From Mobilicoccus pelagius NBRC 104925 (GTDB taxonomy: Bacteria; Actinomycetota; Actinomycetes; Actinomycetales; Dermatophilaceae), in the NCBI RefSeq assembly GCF_000247995.1, contig NZ_BAFE01000073.1, positions 92,662 to 156,661 on the forward strand: a stretch of DNA of 64,000 nucleotides. The letters are read 5' to 3'. The notes below the pieces were generated by a model that worked only from the letters and a program-made list of their open reading frames with translations, did not search any database and was not told where the DNA came from. Shown one piece after another: positions 9,135-20,353 of this stretch (positions are counted from its first letter, which is position 1; each line of letters begins with the position of its first letter). The translations under genes and the position numbers were made by a program.

Positions 9135-9252
9135 GCCGCGCCCTCCCCGCTCGGGCGTCCCCGGCGCCGTCGTCGTCGAACGGGTTCCGGCCCGCGTGTC
9201 GGACGGAAGGGCCCGTCCCCCGGACGGCGGGGTCGGTCACGGGATCCGGGGA

Positions 9253-9258
9253 TAGGGT
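9253..9258 (+). promoter_or_regulatory. Leaderless-type -10 box of ctaA
   Basis: TAGGGT at 9253-9258 stands 6 nt before the GTG start at 9265, the spacing of actinobacterial leaderless promoters. The upstream part does not match the PafBC box, so this is an ordinary promoter. No ribosome binding site is visible before the GTG. Confidence 0.6.
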
Positions 9259-9264
9259 GGCCGC

Positions 9265-10206
9265 GTGAGCACGACCTCGACCCCCGGTAGCCCCGTCCAG
9301 ACCCCCGCCGACGTCGTCGCACCCCCGCGCGGTGCACGCGACTGGATGTGGATCGCCCTCATGGCGAACCTCGTCGGCAACATCGCGATCATCCTCACCG
9401 GCGGCCTCGTCCGCCTCACCGGATCGGGCCTCGGCTGCCCGACGTGGCCGGAGTGCACGCCGGGATCGATCGTGCCCACGGGGCAGCAGACCGAGGGGTT
9501 CCACAAGTTCATCGAGTTCGGCAACCGGATGATCACGCCGGTGCTCGGCGTCATCGCCCTGTGGGTGCTCGTCGTCGCCGTCATGCGGTTCTGGAACACG
9601 CGTCGGCGGTTCGTCGTCGACTGCGCGATCCCCCTCCTCGGCGTCGTCGTGCAGGCGGTGCTCGGCGGGATCATCGTCCTCGCCCACCTCGACCCCAAGA
9701 CGGTCTCGCCGCACTTCCTCATCTCGCTGTTCCTCGTCTCGAACGGCACGTACCTCCTGTACCGGTACCGCGAAGGCGACACGACGCCGCAGCGGGTCGT
9801 GCCGCACGCCGCCCAGCGTCTCGCGTGGGTGACCGCGGGGGTCGGCGCCGTCGTCTGCGTCCTCGGCACGGCGGTCACGGGCTCGGGCCCGCACTCCGGC
9901 GACTCGATGGCGAACGTGCGGTTCGGTTTCGACCCGCACGCGACGAGCTGGCTCCACGCCGACGCGGTGATGCTCTTCCTCGGCCTCTCGGTGGCGCTCG
10001 TCGTCGTGAGTCGCCTCGTCGAGGTGCCCGTCCCGTTCCGTCGCGCCTGGGACTGGACCCTCGGCCTCTCACTCCTCCAGGGCGTCGTCGGCTACGTCCA
10101 GTACTTCACGGGGCGCCCCATCGCCCTCGTCGCCGTCCACCTGCTCCTGTCGGCGCTCTTCGTCGTGTTCCTCACCCAGGGAGTCCTCACCGCCCGGCGG
10201 CGCTGA
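9265..10206 (+). CDS. ctaA: Heme A synthase CtaA (COX15 family)
   Basis: 313 residues, eight membrane helices in two four-helix halves. Converts heme O to heme A for the aa3-type cytochrome oxidase. The conserved first-half features are visible: TGGLVRLTGSGLGCPTWPEC (with the Cys pair) and FIEFGNRMITPVLG (heme-ligand His lies just before, in FHKF). The second half holds VTGSGPHSGD and a His in SWLHADAVMLFLG. GTG start chosen because the -10 TAGGGT lies 6 nt upstream. Faces ctaB convergently; together they make heme A. A strong terminator follows. Confidence 0.93.
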   Translation: MSTTSTPGSPVQTPADVVAPPRGARDWMWIALMANLVGNIAIILTGGLVRLTGSGLGCPTWPECTPGSIVPTGQQTEGFHKFIEFGNRMITPVLGVIALWVLVVAVMRFWNTRRRFVVDCAIPLLGVVVQAVLGGIIVLAHLDPKTVSPHFLISLFLVSNGTYLLYRYREGDTTPQRVVPHAAQRLAWVTAGVGAVVCVLGTAVTGSGPHSGDSMANVRFGFDPHATSWLHADAVMLFLGLSVALVVVSRLVEVPVPFRRAWDWTLGLSLLQGVVGYVQYFTGRPIALVAVHLLLSALFVVFLTQGVLTARRR

Positions 10207-10223
10207 GATCCCGACGACCCGAA

Positions 10224-10253
10224 CGCCCCGCACACCACCCGGTGTGCGGGGCG
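10224..10253 (+). terminator. Rho-independent terminator after ctaA
   Basis: Perfect 13-bp stem CGCCCCGCACACC (10224-10236) / GGTGTGCGGGGCG (10241-10253), loop ACCC, followed by TTTCTCG. It starts 17 nt after the ctaA stop. Confidence 0.85.
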
Positions 10254-10657
10254 TTTCTCGTCTTCGGGCCGGTGGGGTCCGCGCCACGGGAGCGGTGCAC
10301 CGGATGCGCCGAGGGCGACGAGGTGTCCCTCCCACCGCCGGAGGGGGCGGCAGGTCCGGCACGTCGCACAGCGCCGCAGATCGAGACATGACGACTCGAC
10401 TTCCCGTGGTGCCGTGGACCCTCGAAGTCCGTGGCCAGGGCCTCGCCGAGGAACCCGGACCGGCTGCGGCCCGAGCAGTCCGCCACGGTGCGAGCCCCCG
10501 CCCGGTCACGGGGCGACGGCCCCTTCCTTCCCCATCCCCGGGTGGTGGGACTCGGTGGGCCGCGTCGCACCTGTGGCCACACCCGGACGTGGGAGAGCCC
10601 CGGCGCGCCGGAGGTCCGGGCGGCGGGGGGCTCTCGCGTGTTCCCTGCGGTGTCGAC
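10254..10657. other. 404-nt gap between ctaA and ctaB without a convincing gene
   Basis: Short open frames exist on both strands but show no start signal, no hydrophobic or domain pattern, and amino-acid content typical of GC-rich noise (Arg/Pro/Ser). Apart from the two terminator hairpins at its ends I see no conserved structure. It may be an eroded spacer. Confidence 0.5.
10593..10635 (-). terminator. Hairpin after ctaB
   Basis: GAGAGCCCC (10593-10601) pairs with GGGGCTCTC (10627-10635), with an inner palindrome GGCGCGCC in the loop. It lies 23 nt past the ctaB stop. There is no U-run, so termination is probable rather than certain. Confidence 0.5.
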
Positions 10658-11569
10658 TCAGCCGAGGCCGGGGAGCGGGAAGTAGACCAGCGGATCGACG
10701 GCCACGCCGACGAAGAGGAGCGTGAGGTAGCTGATCGAGTAGTGGAACAGCCGCATGGGCCGGAGGGCGGCGAGGGTGGTGTTCGCCGGGTCCTTCGCGC
10801 GTCCGAGGAGCGTGTGCGCCTCACGGACGAACACGCCACCCGTGACGACGGCGACGACGGTGTAGATCCAGCCCATCGGTGCGAGCGGGATGAGCGCGAG
10901 GGAGGCGAGGACGGTGGCCCACGCGTACGCGACGCACTGCTTCGCGACGCCCGTGTCCTCCGCGACGACGGGCAGCATCGGGATGCCGGCAGCGGCGTAG
11001 TCGTCCTTGAAGCGCATCGAGAGCGGCCAGTAGTGCGGTGGCGTCCAGAAGAACACGACGAGGAAGAGGACGAACGGCGCCCAGGCGAGGGAGTTCGTCA
11101 CGGCCGACCAGCCGATGAGGACGGGCATGCAGCCCGCGATGCCGCCCCACACGATGTTCTGCGCCGTGCGGCGCTTGAGGACGATCGTGTAGAAGACGAC
11201 GTAGAGCAGGATCGCGCCGAACGACAGGGCCGCCGACAACTCGTTGACGAGCAGCCCGAGCACGAGCACCGAGGCGACGCCGAGGACGACGCCGAAGATC
11301 ACCGCGTTGCGCACCGGCATGACGCCGGTGGCGAGGGGGCGACCCTCCGTGCGGTGCATGAGGCGGTCGACGTCGCGGTCGATGATGCAGTTGAACACGT
11401 TCGCGCACGCCGCCGAGAGGGTGCCGCCGACGAGGGTGGCGAGCACGAGCGGGATCGAGGGGACGCCGCGCTCTGCGAGGAACATCACGGGGAAGGTCGT
11501 GATGAGCAGCAGTTCGATGATCCGGGGCTTCGTCAGCGAGACGTAGTCGCGCAGGCCCGCCCGCGGCAT
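10658..11569 (-). CDS. ctaB: Heme O synthase CtaB (protoheme IX farnesyltransferase)
   Basis: 303 residues, UbiA prenyltransferase family, about nine helices. Adds farnesyl to heme B. Both aspartate-rich motifs are visible: [18 protein letters not shown] (N/DxxxD type, with the Arg) and, in the second half, [18 protein letters not shown]. The stretch [20 protein letters not shown] is also typical of CtaB. ATG at 11569 is preceded by AGGTGAG at a proper distance; an upstream GTG is possible but lacks such a site. Divergent from tkt, convergent with ctaA. Confidence 0.95.
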   Translation of the reverse strand: MPRAGLRDYVSLTKPRIIELLLITTFPVMFLAERGVPSIPLVLATLVGGTLSAACANVFNCIIDRDVDRLMHRTEGRPLATGVMPVRNAVIFGVVLGVASVLVLGLLVNELSAALSFGAILLYVVFYTIVLKRRTAQNIVWGGIAGCMPVLIGWSAVTNSLAWAPFVLFLVVFFWTPPHYWPLSMRFKDDYAAAGIPMLPVVAEDTGVAKQCVAYAWATVLASLALIPLAPMGWIYTVVAVVTGGVFVREAHTLLGRAKDPANTTLAALRPMRLFHYSISYLTLLFVGVAVDPLVYFPLPGLG

Positions 11570-11763
11570 CGGCTCACCTGCGCCCGGCCCCGGGGTGGGA
11601 GTGTGGGCGCTGGAGTTCCGGCCTGGCTGAAGAGTGGTCACGATGTGGTCGCAGATCCTTCGCGTGCAGGGGCCCGACGGGGGCAGGGTGCTGAGGCCCA
11701 GTGTAGGCGCGCGACGCGTCGCCGCGCGTGGGCGGCCCCGATGCCGTCGTCGGCGGCGGCAGA

Positions 11764-11769
11764 TACGCT
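11764..11769 (+). promoter_or_regulatory. Candidate -10 box upstream of tkt
   Basis: TACGCT fits TANNNT and lies about 98 nt before the tkt ATG, giving a leader of roughly 90 nt. No -35 is recognisable. The 297-nt ctaB-tkt divergent space holds no other clear element. Confidence 0.3.
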
Positions 11770-11866
11770 CGTGGGGTATCAGGAACCGTGGCGTGAGGCG
11801 CCCCACCGAGCCCGGTGGGAGACGCCCCCACGCCCTCCCACCAGCGCCTCCGGCGAAGGAGACCCC

Positions 11867-14044
11867 ATGACCGACCAGCTCACCGACCGCGATCCCTCCC
11901 TGCCCGCGCCCCGCTGCAGCGAGGTGGGGTGGACCGACCTCGACGTCCGCGCCGTCGACACGGTCCGCGTCCTCGCGGCCGACGCGGTGCAGAAGGCCGG
12001 CAACGGCCACCCGGGGACGGCGATGAGCCTCGCGCCGCTGGCCTACCTGCTCTTCCAGAACGTCATGACGATCGACCCGCACGACCCCGACTGGCTGGGG
12101 CGCGACCGGTTCGTCCTGTCCTGCGGGCACAGCAGCCTCACCCAGTACCTCCAGCTCTACCTGTCCGGGTACGGCATGGAGATGGACGACCTCAAGGCGC
12201 TGCGCACGTTCGGTTCGCAGACGCCCGGCCACCCCGAGGTGCACCACACCCGCGGCGTCGAGATCACGACGGGCCCGCTCGGCTCCGGTCTCGCCACGGC
12301 CGTCGGCATGGCGATGGGCCAGCGCCGTCAGCGCGGCATGTTCGACCCCGACGCGCCCGCCGGAGAGAGCCCGTTCGACCACCACGTCTACGTCATCGCC
12401 TCCGACGGCGACCTCATGGAGGGCGTGAGCGCCGAGGCCTCCTCCCTCGCCGGTCACCAGGAACTCGACAACCTGACGGTGATCTACGACCAGAACTTCA
12501 TCTCGATCGAGGACGACACCGACATCAGCTTCAGCGAGGACGTCAAGGCGCGCTACGAGGCGTACGGGTGGCACGTCGAGGTCGTCGACTGGCGCGGCGA
12601 GCCCTACGTCGAGGACGTCGACGCCCTCTACGACGCCCTCCAGGCAGGCGAGAAGCGTAGCGGCAGGCCGACCCTCGTCATCCTCCGCACGGTCATCGCG
12701 TGGCCGGCCCCGTCCCTCCAGGGCACGGGCAAGTCGCACGGGGCGGCCCTCGGCGAGGAGGAGATCGCGGCGACGAAGAAGCTCCTCGGGTTCGACCCCG
12801 AGGTCGCGTTCCCCGAGGAGGCCGAGGTCCTCGCCCACGCCCGTAAGGTCGCCGACCGCGGTGCGAAGGCCCACGCCGAGTGGGAGGAGCGCTTCCAGGC
12901 GTGGCGCTCGGCCCACCCCGAGGCGGCCGCGACGCTCGACCGCATCCGCGACCACGAGCTGCCCGAGGGGCTCGACCAGGCCCTGCCCGTCTTCCCCACC
13001 GACGCCAAGGGCATGGCGACCCGCAAGGCCTCAGGCCAGGTCATCAACGCGATCAAGGACGTCGTCCCCGAGCTGTGGGGCGGGTCGGCCGACCTCGCCG
13101 AGTCCAACAACACGGACATGAAGGGCGAGCCGAGCTTCGTGCCCGAGAGCCGCGCCACGAAGATGTGGCCCGGTGGCCCCTACGGCCGCAACCTCCACTT
13201 CGGCATCCGTGAGAACGCGATGGGCATGGCGCTCAACGGCATGGCGCTCGAGGGCCTCACGCGCCCCTACGGCGGCACGTTCCTCATCTTCTCCGACTAC
13301 ATGCGCCCCGCAGTCCGTCTCGCCGCCCTCCAGGACCTCGGCGTGACGTTCGTGTGGACGCACGACTCCGTCGGTCTCGGCGAGGACGGCCCGACGCACC
13401 AGCCCATCGAGCACCTCACGTCGCTGCGCGCCATTCCCCACCTCGACGTCGTCCGCCCGGCGGACGCGAACGAGACGGCCTGGGCGTGGCGTCAGATCAT
13501 CGCGAACCACGACCGCCCCGCGGGTCTCGCGCTCAGCCGCCAGAACCTCCCGGTCCTCGACCGCGACGTGTACGCCGCCGCCGAGAACACGACGAAGGGC
13601 GGCTATGTCCTCGCCGACACCGACGGCACCCCCGACGTCCTCCTCATCGCGAGCGGCTCCGAGGTCTCCCTCGCCCTCGCCGCCCGCGAGGAACTCGCGG
13701 AGATCGACGTCGCCGCGCGCGTCGTCTCGATGCCGTGCGTCGAGTGGTTCATGGAGCAGCCGCAGGAGTACCGAGAGAGCGTCCTCCCCCCGACCGTCCG
13801 CGCCCGCGTCGCCGTCGAGGCCGGGCACCCGATGACGTGGTACCGCTTCGTCGGGGACGCCGGTCGCGTCATCGGCATCGACCACTTCGGCGCCTCCGCC
13901 GCCGGGGAGGTCCTGTTCGAGGAGTTCGGCTTCACCTCCACCGCCGTCGTCGACGCCGCCAAGGACTCCATCGAGGACGCCCGCCGCGGCGCCCGTGTCG
14001 GCACGGACGCGCGGATCGCCAACGACGAAGGGACCGAGAAGTGA
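11867..14044 (+). CDS. tkt: Transketolase
   Basis: 725 residues. ThDP-dependent transfer of two-carbon units in the pentose phosphate pathway. Landmarks: [20 protein letters not shown] at the N-terminus, the ThDP/Mg motif [39 protein letters not shown] and [18 protein letters not shown]. The ATG at 11867 has AGGAG 7 nt upstream (GAAGGAGACCCC). First gene of a four-gene operon; the stop overlaps the tal GTG by 4 nt (GTGA). Confidence 0.97.
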   Translation: MTDQLTDRDPSLPAPRCSEVGWTDLDVRAVDTVRVLAADAVQKAGNGHPGTAMSLAPLAYLLFQNVMTIDPHDPDWLGRDRFVLSCGHSSLTQYLQLYLSGYGMEMDDLKALRTFGSQTPGHPEVHHTRGVEITTGPLGSGLATAVGMAMGQRRQRGMFDPDAPAGESPFDHHVYVIASDGDLMEGVSAEASSLAGHQELDNLTVIYDQNFISIEDDTDISFSEDVKARYEAYGWHVEVVDWRGEPYVEDVDALYDALQAGEKRSGRPTLVILRTVIAWPAPSLQGTGKSHGAALGEEEIAATKKLLGFDPEVAFPEEAEVLAHARKVADRGAKAHAEWEERFQAWRSAHPEAAATLDRIRDHELPEGLDQALPVFPTDAKGMATRKASGQVINAIKDVVPELWGGSADLAESNNTDMKGEPSFVPESRATKMWPGGPYGRNLHFGIRENAMGMALNGMALEGLTRPYGGTFLIFSDYMRPAVRLAALQDLGVTFVWTHDSVGLGEDGPTHQPIEHLTSLRAIPHLDVVRPADANETAWAWRQIIANHDRPAGLALSRQNLPVLDRDVYAAAENTTKGGYVLADTDGTPDVLLIASGSEVSLALAAREELAEIDVAARVVSMPCVEWFMEQPQEYRESVLPPTVRARVAVEAGHPMTWYRFVGDAGRVIGIDHFGASAAGEVLFEEFGFTSTAVVDAAKDSIEDARRGARVGTDARIANDEGTEK

Positions 14045-15153
14045 GCGCCAACCCCCGCCTGGCCGCCCTCTCCGAGGCCGGCGTTTCCATCTGGCTCGAC
14101 GACCTCAACCGCGAGCTCATCTCCTCGGGACGCCTCGCGCGTCTCGTCGAGGAGTACTCCGTCGTCGGTGTGACGACGAACCCGACGATCTTCGCGACGG
14201 CCCTCGCCGACGGTGAGGCCTACGCCGACCAGGTCGCCGAGCTGTCGAAGAACGGCGCGAGCGTCGACGAGGCGATCCTCACCCTCACGACCGACGACGT
14301 CCGCGACGCGTGCGACGTGTTCATGCCGGTCTACGAGGCCACCGGTGGCGTCGACGGCCGCGTCTCGATCGAGGTCGACCCCGGCCTCGCACACGACACC
14401 GCGGGCACCGTCGAGAGCGCCGAGCTCCTGTGGCGCACCGTCGACCGACCCAACCTCCTGGTCAAGATCCCCGCCACCGACGAGGGGCTGCCCGCCATCA
14501 GCCAGGTGCTCGCCAAGGGCATCAGCGTCAACGTCACGTTGATCTTCTCGGTCGACCGGTACCGCGGCGTGCTCAACGCGTTCCTCACAGGTCTCGAGCA
14601 GGCCCGGGAGCACGGTGTCGACCTCTCGACGATCCACTCGGTCGCGTCGTTCTTCGTCTCCCGCCTCGACACCGACGTCGACGCCCGGCTCGACGCGATC
14701 GGGTCGGAGGAGGCCCTCGCCCTCAAGGGCAAGGCCGCCCTCGCCAACGCGCGCCTCGCCCACCGGGCATTCGAGTCCGTACGCGACACGCCCCGTTGGC
14801 GCACCCTCGCCGACGACGGCGCCCACCTGCAGCGTCCGCTCTGGGCGTCGACCGGGGTCAAGGACCCCGACTACCCCGACACGATGTACCTCACGGGGCT
14901 CGTCACCGAGGACGTCGTCAACACGATGCCCGCGGCGACCCTCGAGGCGTTCGCCGACCACGGCGAGGTCGCGGGCGACACCGTCACCGGCCGCGCCGAG
15001 GAGTCAGAGGCCGTCCTCGACGATCTCGAGCGCCTGGGCATCTCCTACCCCGAGGTCATCGCCAAGCTCGAACGGGAGGGCGTCGAGAAGTTCGTCGGCT
15101 CCTGGGGCGAGCTCACCGGCACGGTGCAGCGTGCCCTGGAGAAGGGCGAGTGA
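14041..15153 (+). CDS. tal: Transaldolase
   Basis: 370 residues, the longer actinobacterial transaldolase type. Transfers dihydroxyacetone units via a Schiff-base lysine, visible in [12 protein letters not shown]. Other blocks: [24 protein letters not shown] (substrate loop), [13 protein letters not shown] and [22 protein letters not shown] start overlaps the tkt stop; the stop overlaps the zwf GTG. Four-base overlaps through the operon argue for coupled translation. Confidence 0.97.
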   Translation: MSANPRLAALSEAGVSIWLDDLNRELISSGRLARLVEEYSVVGVTTNPTIFATALADGEAYADQVAELSKNGASVDEAILTLTTDDVRDACDVFMPVYEATGGVDGRVSIEVDPGLAHDTAGTVESAELLWRTVDRPNLLVKIPATDEGLPAISQVLAKGISVNVTLIFSVDRYRGVLNAFLTGLEQAREHGVDLSTIHSVASFFVSRLDTDVDARLDAIGSEEALALKGKAALANARLAHRAFESVRDTPRWRTLADDGAHLQRPLWASTGVKDPDYPDTMYLTGLVTEDVVNTMPAATLEAFADHGEVAGDTVTGRAEESEAVLDDLERLGISYPEVIAKLEREGVEKFVGSWGELTGTVQRALEKGE

Positions 15154-16706
15154 ACCCGGCCCCCATCACGCGGGAGCACAACCCGCTGCGCGCGCCCGAC
15201 GACCTGCGGCTCCCGCGGATCGCCGGGCCGTGCGCGGTCGTGCTCTTCGGCGTCACCGGCGACCTCGCCCGCAAGAAGCTGCTCCCCGCGATCTACGATC
15301 TCGCGAGCCGTGGTCTGCTCCCGCCGGGCTTCTCCCTCGTCGGGTTCGGCCGTCGCGACTGGAACGACGCCGATTTCGCCGAGTACGTCCGGGAAGCCGT
15401 CACCGCCCACGCCCGCACACCCTTCGGCGAGGAGGTGTGGAGCGAGCTCGTCGACGGACTCCGGTTCGTCTCCGGCTCGTTCGACGACGACGCGGCGTTC
15501 GACCACCTCGCCGACCTCCTCGCGGAGCTCGACGAGAAGCGCGGAACGGGCGGCAACCACGCCTTCTACCTCTCGATCCCGCCGGACGCGTTCCCCGACG
15601 TGTGTCGGCAGATCCAGCGCAGCGGCCTCGCTGACGGCGACGCCCGCGGGGCACACCCGGAGTCGTGGCGGCGCGTCGTCATCGAGAAGCCGTTCGGTCA
15701 CGACCTCCGCAGCGCGCAGGAGCTCAACCGCATCGTCGAGGGCGTGTTCCCCGCCGACTCGATCTTCCGGATCGACCACTACCTCGGCAAGGAGACCGTC
15801 CAGAACATCCTCGCCCTGCGGTTCGCCAACGAGATGTTCGAACCGATCTGGAACGGAAACCACGTCGACCACGTCCAGATCACCATGGCCGAGGACATGG
15901 GCATCGGTGGCCGCGCCGGGTACTACGACGGCATCGGCGCCGCACGCGACGTCATCCAGAACCACCTCCTCCAGCTCCTCGCGCTCGTCGCGATGGAGGA
16001 GCCGCTCTCCTTCGACGCCGAGCATCTGCGGGCGGAGAAGCGAAAGGTCCTCGAGGCGACCCGACTCGCCGGGCCCGTCTCCACGGCGGCGGCCCGCGGC
16101 GTCTACGCCGCCGGATGGCAGGGCGGCGAGCCCGTCGGTGGGTACGCCGAGGAGGAGGGCGTGGCCCCCGACTCGACGACGGAGACGTTCGCCGCGCTCG
16201 CCCTCGCCGTCGACACGCGACGGTGGGCCGGCGTGCCGTTCTACCTCCGCACCGGCAAGCGCCTCCCCAAACGCGTCACCGAGGTCGCGGTGATGTTCCG
16301 CCCCGCGCCGCATCACCCCTTCGGGCACGACGCCACCGAAGAGCTCGGCGCGAACGCCGTCGTCATCCGCGTCCAGCCGGACGAGGGCGTCACGCTCCGG
16401 TTCGGTGCCAAGGTCCCCGGCACCGCTCTCGAGGTCCGCGACGTGAGCATGGACTTCGGCTACGGCCGGTCGTTCATGCAGTCGAGCCCGGAGGCCTACG
16501 AACGGCTCATCCTCGACGTGCTCCTCGGCGACCCGCCGCTGTTCCCCCGGCACGAGGAGGTCGCGTCGTCCTGGCGGATCCTCGACCCCGTCACCGCCGC
16601 ATGGGCGCGGTCGGGCGAGCCCGAGCCGTACCCCGCCGGCAGCTGGGGTCCGTCCTCCGCCGACGAACTCCTCGCCCGTGACGGACGCACCTGGAGGCTC
16701 CCGTGA
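15150..16706 (+). CDS. zwf: Glucose-6-phosphate 1-dehydrogenase
   Basis: 518 residues. First oxidative step of the pentose phosphate pathway, producing NADPH. The Rossmann motif is [15 protein letters not shown] and the substrate/catalytic motif is [13 protein letters not shown] (catalytic His in the following conserved region); [13 protein letters not shown] is also typical. GTG start in the tal stop context (GTGA). Followed by opcA, which is needed for its full activity. Confidence 0.97.
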   Translation: MNPAPITREHNPLRAPDDLRLPRIAGPCAVVLFGVTGDLARKKLLPAIYDLASRGLLPPGFSLVGFGRRDWNDADFAEYVREAVTAHARTPFGEEVWSELVDGLRFVSGSFDDDAAFDHLADLLAELDEKRGTGGNHAFYLSIPPDAFPDVCRQIQRSGLADGDARGAHPESWRRVVIEKPFGHDLRSAQELNRIVEGVFPADSIFRIDHYLGKETVQNILALRFANEMFEPIWNGNHVDHVQITMAEDMGIGGRAGYYDGIGAARDVIQNHLLQLLALVAMEEPLSFDAEHLRAEKRKVLEATRLAGPVSTAAARGVYAAGWQGGEPVGGYAEEEGVAPDSTTETFAALALAVDTRRWAGVPFYLRTGKRLPKRVTEVAVMFRPAPHHPFGHDATEELGANAVVIRVQPDEGVTLRFGAKVPGTALEVRDVSMDFGYGRSFMQSSPEAYERLILDVLLGDPPLFPRHEEVASSWRILDPVTAAWARSGEPEPYPAGSWGPSSADELLARDGRTWRLP

Positions 16707-17734
16707 TCGTCGACATGCCCGACACCTCCGTCGGCGACCTCTCCCGCAAGCTCCTCGAGCTGCGGCACGGCGTCGGGGCCATGGCCCTGAGCCGGGTATT
16801 CACGCTCGTCGTCGTCACGACTCCGCAGGACGAGGAACGTGCCCTCGCCGTCGCGGAGACGGCGACCCGCCAGCACCCCTCGCGCATCGTCGCGGTCGTC
16901 CGTGGGTCGGCACGCGGCAAGGATCGCATCGACGGCCAGATCCGCGTCGGCGGCGACGCCGGGGCGAGTGAGATGGTCGTCCTGCGGCTCAGCGGTGACC
17001 TCACCGAGCACGGCGAGGCCGTCGTCCTCCCCCTCCTCCTCGCCGACTCCCCCGTCGTCGCGTGGTGGCCCGGTGAGTGCCCGGAGGACGTCTCGGCGCA
17101 CCCGATCGGTCGCATCGCGCGCCGCCGCATCACCGACGCCGAGCACACCCCGTCGCCGAGCGACGAGATCCGGCGGCGGGCCGCGACGTACGCACCGGGC
17201 GACAGCGACCTCGTGTGGACGCGGACGACCCGCTGGCGGGGCCTCCTCGCCGCGGCGCTCGACCTGCCCCCGTACGAGCCGGTCACGCGCGTGTGCGTCA
17301 CCGGGGCCTACGACTCGGCCTCGGCCGACCTCCTCGCCGCGTGGCTCGGCGCCGCGTTGTCGTGCGACGTCGTGCGGGCCCGCACCGAGGCCGGCACGGG
17401 TCTCGTCAGCGTGCGTCTCGACCGACGCAGCGGGCCGGTCGACCTCGTCCGCCCCGACGGACTGGTCGCGACGCTCGAACAGCCCGAGCAGCCCGCGCGG
17501 CGGCTCGTCGTCGCCCGACGCGAGGAGGCGGAGTGCCTCGCCGACGAACTCTCCCACCTCGGGGAGGACGACGTGTACGCCCGCACACTGCACCGCGGCA
17601 TCCCTCTCCTCGAGGGCGCCGCGCTCCCCGCGAAGGAGGCCGTCGAGAAGGGCACCGCCCCCTCCCCCGACGCCTCCCGGGCACTCGCGCGACGGCTGCG
17701 GGAACGAGCCGGGGTGCCGCGCGCGCAGGACTGA
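16703..17734 (+). CDS. opcA: OpcA, glucose-6-phosphate dehydrogenase assembly protein
   Basis: 343 residues. OpcA family, an allosteric/assembly partner of Zwf in cyanobacteria and actinobacteria. Blocks seen: RVFTLVVVTT near the N-terminus, SEMVVLRLSGDLTEHGEAVV, PLLLADSPVVAWWPGE and DLVWTRTTRWRGLLAAALD. GTG start overlaps zwf by 4 nt. In many relatives pgl (6-phosphogluconolactonase) follows at once; here a terminator follows instead. Confidence 0.93.
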   Translation: MIVDMPDTSVGDLSRKLLELRHGVGAMALSRVFTLVVVTTPQDEERALAVAETATRQHPSRIVAVVRGSARGKDRIDGQIRVGGDAGASEMVVLRLSGDLTEHGEAVVLPLLLADSPVVAWWPGECPEDVSAHPIGRIARRRITDAEHTPSPSDEIRRRAATYAPGDSDLVWTRTTRWRGLLAAALDLPPYEPVTRVCVTGAYDSASADLLAAWLGAALSCDVVRARTEAGTGLVSVRLDRRSGPVDLVRPDGLVATLEQPEQPARRLVVARREEAECLADELSHLGEDDVYARTLHRGIPLLEGAALPAKEAVEKGTAPSPDASRALARRLRERAGVPRAQD

Positions 17735-17760
17735 CGCCGCACCACCCGGGGACGAACAGG

Positions 17761-17795
17761 AGAGAGCCCGAGCCGGACACCGGCTCGGGCTCTCT
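17761..17795. terminator. Bidirectional terminator between opcA and secG
   Basis: AGAGAGCCCGAGCCG (17761-17775) and CGGCTCGGGCTCTCT (17781-17795) form a perfect 15-bp stem with a 5-nt loop, between the convergent 3' ends of opcA and secG. Confidence 0.85.
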
Positions 17796-17811
17796 GGTAC
17801 GTCCGACGGGG

Positions 17812-18057
17812 TCAGCCCTGGAACCTCACGACGAGGCCGAGGCCGACGATGGCGGCGAGCCACACGAGGGCCATGCCGACGGTGATGCGGTTGAGGTTGC
17901 GCTCGGCGACCGAGGAGCCACCCATCGTGCTCGACATGGCGCCACCGAACATGTCGGACATGCCGCCGCCCTTGCCCTTGTGGGCGAGGATGAGGAACAC
18001 GAGGAAGACACCGGTGACGGCGAGGAACACCTCGAGCGCGATCTTCAGGATGTCCAC
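17812..18057 (-). CDS. secG: SecG, protein translocase subunit
   Basis: 81 residues, two membrane helices (IALEVFLAVTGVFLVFLILA and ITVGMALVWLAAIVGLGLVV) joined by the conserved cytoplasmic loop HKGKGGGMSDMFGGA. Accessory subunit of SecYEG. GTG start; a weak AGG lies 9-11 nt upstream. TACTCT at 18130-18135 (minus strand) is a possible -10, giving a 65-nt leader. The order secG / tpiA-pgk-gap is common in actinobacteria. Confidence 0.93.
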   Translation of the reverse strand: MDILKIALEVFLAVTGVFLVFLILAHKGKGGGMSDMFGGAMSSTMGGSSVAERNLNRITVGMALVWLAAIVGLGLVVRFQG

Positions 18058-18242
18058 GGTGTTCGACCTGTTCTGTGCGGGGGTGTCTGACGGGCGCGGG
18101 CGACGTGCTGCGTCCCCGAGCGCCCTTCCAGAGTACCCGAGGCCGCCCTGGGACGCCGGAACGCCCGGCTGCGAGCCCCGTGAGGGGGCAGGCGGACCGG
18201 GCGTCCCGTCGACGTCGCTGCAGGGCCGGGGCCCGCGGTGAC

Positions 18243-19025
18243 TCAGTTCTTGTCGAAGCCGCAGATCTTCGCGAACTCCTCGGGCTTGAGCGACGCGCCG
18301 CCCACGAGCGCACCGTCGACGTCGGGCTTGACCATGATGTCGGCGACGTTCGAGGACTTGACGGAGCCGCCGTAGAGGATGCGGATGCCGTCGGCGGTCG
18401 CCTGGCCGTACAGCTCGGCGAGCTTGCCGCGGATCGCGCCGCAGACCTCCTGGGCGTCCTCGGGCGTGGCGACCTCGCCGGTGCCGATGGCCCAGATGGG
18501 CTCGTAGGCGATGACGATGCTCTTGACCTGCTCGGCGGGGATGCCCGCGAGGTCGGCCTCGATCTGCGCGAGGACGTGCTCGACCTGCTTGCCGGCCTTG
18601 CGGACCTCGAGGGCTTCGCCGCAGCAGAGGATCGGGGTGAGGCCGTGCTTGTAGGCCGCCTGGACCTTGCGGTTGAGGAGCTCGTCGGACTCGGCGTGGT
18701 ACTCGCGGCGCTCGCTGTGGCCGATGATCGCGTAGGTGCAGCCGAGCTTGGCGAGCATCGAGCCGGACACCTCACCGGTGTAGGCGCCCTCGTCGTGCTC
18801 GGAGATGTCCTGCGCGCCGTAGACGATCTGGAGCTTGTCGCCCTCGACGAGTGTCTGCACCGTGCGGAGGGCGGTGAACGGCGGGCAGACCGCCACCTCG
18901 ACCTTGGCGAAGTCGTGCTCGGCGTCCTTGAGCGACCAGTCGAGCTTCTGCACGAGCTGGGTCGCCTGCAGGTGGTCGAGGTTCATCTTCCAGTTGCCCG
19001 CCATGAGCGGGGTACGCGAAGCCAT
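18243..19025 (-). CDS. tpiA: Triosephosphate isomerase
   Basis: 260 residues, TIM barrel interconverting DHAP and glyceraldehyde-3-phosphate. Catalytic pieces visible: GNWKMNL (substrate Lys), [13 protein letters not shown] (His95-type) and [14 protein letters not shown] (catalytic Glu). ATG preceded by GAGAGGAC. 42 nt after pgk, likely co-transcribed. Confidence 0.97.
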   Translation of the reverse strand: MASRTPLMAGNWKMNLDHLQATQLVQKLDWSLKDAEHDFAKVEVAVCPPFTALRTVQTLVEGDKLQIVYGAQDISEHDEGAYTGEVSGSMLAKLGCTYAIIGHSERREYHAESDELLNRKVQAAYKHGLTPILCCGEALEVRKAGKQVEHVLAQIEADLAGIPAEQVKSIVIAYEPIWAIGTGEVATPEDAQEVCGAIRGKLAELYGQATADGIRILYGGSVKSSNVADIMVKPDVDGALVGGASLKPEEFAKICGFDKN

Positions 19026-19067
19026 GTTCGTCCTCTCGGGAGAAATCGGTGGATGTGGGGGCGGGCG

Positions 19068-20276
19068 TCAGTCCGCGAGGATCTCGATGCCGGGCAGGTT
19101 CTTGCCCTCGAGGTACTCGAGGCTCGCGCCGCCACCGGTGGAGATGTGGCCGAACTGGTCGTCGGTGAAGCCGAGCTGGCGCACCGCGGCGGCGGAGTCG
19201 CCACCGCCGACGACCGTGAGGGCGCCGTTCGACGTGGCGTCGACGAGGGCCTTCGCGACGGCCTTCGTGCCCTCGGCGTAAGGGGCCATCTCGAACGCGC
19301 CCATCGGGCCGTTCCAGAAGACGGTCTTGCAGTCGGCGAGCTTGCTCGCGAACAGCTCACGGCTCTTCGGGCCGATGTCGAGGCCCATCTCGTCGGCCGG
19401 GATCGCGTCGGAGGGGACGACCTCGGTGTCGACGTCAGCGGAGAACTCGGGTGCGATGACCGTGTCGACGGGAAGGACGATCTCGACGCCGTTGGCCTGC
19501 GCGTCGTCGAGGAACTTCTTGCACGTGTCGACCTTCTCGGCGTCGAGGAGGCTCGTGCCGACCTCGTGCCCCTGGGCCTTGAGGAACGTGTACGCCATGC
19601 CGCCACCGATGAGGAGGCGGTCGGCGGTCTTCATGAGGTTCTCGATGACGGCGAGCTTGTCGGCGACCTTGGCGCCGCCGAGGACGACGGCGTAGGGGCG
19701 CTTCGGCTCCTCGGTGAGGCGCTTGAGCACCTCGACCTCGGCACCGACCAGGCCACCGGCGTAGTGCGGGAGGCGTGTCGCGACGTCGTAGACCGACGCC
19801 TGCTTTCGGTGGACGACGCCGAAGCCGTCGGAGACGAACGCGTCGGCGAGGGAGGCGAGCTCGTCGGCGAAGGCGCCGCGCTCGGACTCGTCCTTGCTTG
19901 TCTCACCGGGGTTGAAGCGAAGGTTCTCGAGGAGGGCGACGTCGCCGTCCTTCAGGCCCGCGACGACCGACTTGGCCGATTCCCCCACGGTGTCCTCGGC
20001 GAACGCGACGTCCTTGCCGAGAAGCTCGGAGAGACGCCCGACGACGGGACGCAGGGAGTACCTGTCCTCCGGGGCGCCCTTGGGGCGGCCGAGGTGGGCG
20101 ACGACGACGACCTTGGCGCCCGCGTCGCTGAGCTTCTTGAGCGTGGGGACGGAGGCGCGCACGCGGCCGTCGTCGGTGATGGTGCGGTTCTCGTCGAGCG
20201 GGACGTTGAGATCGCTGCGGACGAGAACGGTCTTGCCGTGGAGGTCCTCGGCGAGGAGGTTGTCGATCGTCTTCAT
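19068..20276 (-). CDS. pgk: Phosphoglycerate kinase
   Basis: 402 residues, standard two-domain [18 protein letters not shown] and [11 protein letters not shown] in the N-domain bind 3-phosphoglycerate; [15 protein letters not shown] and [15 protein letters not shown] in the C-domain bind nucleotide. ATG preceded by CAGGAGCAG. Separated from gap by a long hairpin, so its expression relative to gap may be set by read-through. Confidence 0.97.
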   Translation of the reverse strand: MKTIDNLLAEDLHGKTVLVRSDLNVPLDENRTITDDGRVRASVPTLKKLSDAGAKVVVVAHLGRPKGAPEDRYSLRPVVGRLSELLGKDVAFAEDTVGESAKSVVAGLKDGDVALLENLRFNPGETSKDESERGAFADELASLADAFVSDGFGVVHRKQASVYDVATRLPHYAGGLVGAEVEVLKRLTEEPKRPYAVVLGGAKVADKLAVIENLMKTADRLLIGGGMAYTFLKAQGHEVGTSLLDAEKVDTCKKFLDDAQANGVEIVLPVDTVIAPEFSADVDTEVVPSDAIPADEMGLDIGPKSRELFASKLADCKTVFWNGPMGAFEMAPYAEGTKAVAKALVDATSNGALTVVGGGDSAAAVRQLGFTDDQFGHISTGGGASLEYLEGKNLPGIEILAD

Positions 20277-20353
20277 GGACTGCTCCTGTGCAGGGGTGAG
20301 ACGTGCGCCGGCGAGGCTCCCCGCCGACGGGTGGTGCGGGCTACGTGGGGAGA

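Noticed and set aside
10187..10685. Short open frames on both strands between ctaA and ctaB
   Set aside because: No ribosome site, no family pattern, and they run through two terminator hairpins.
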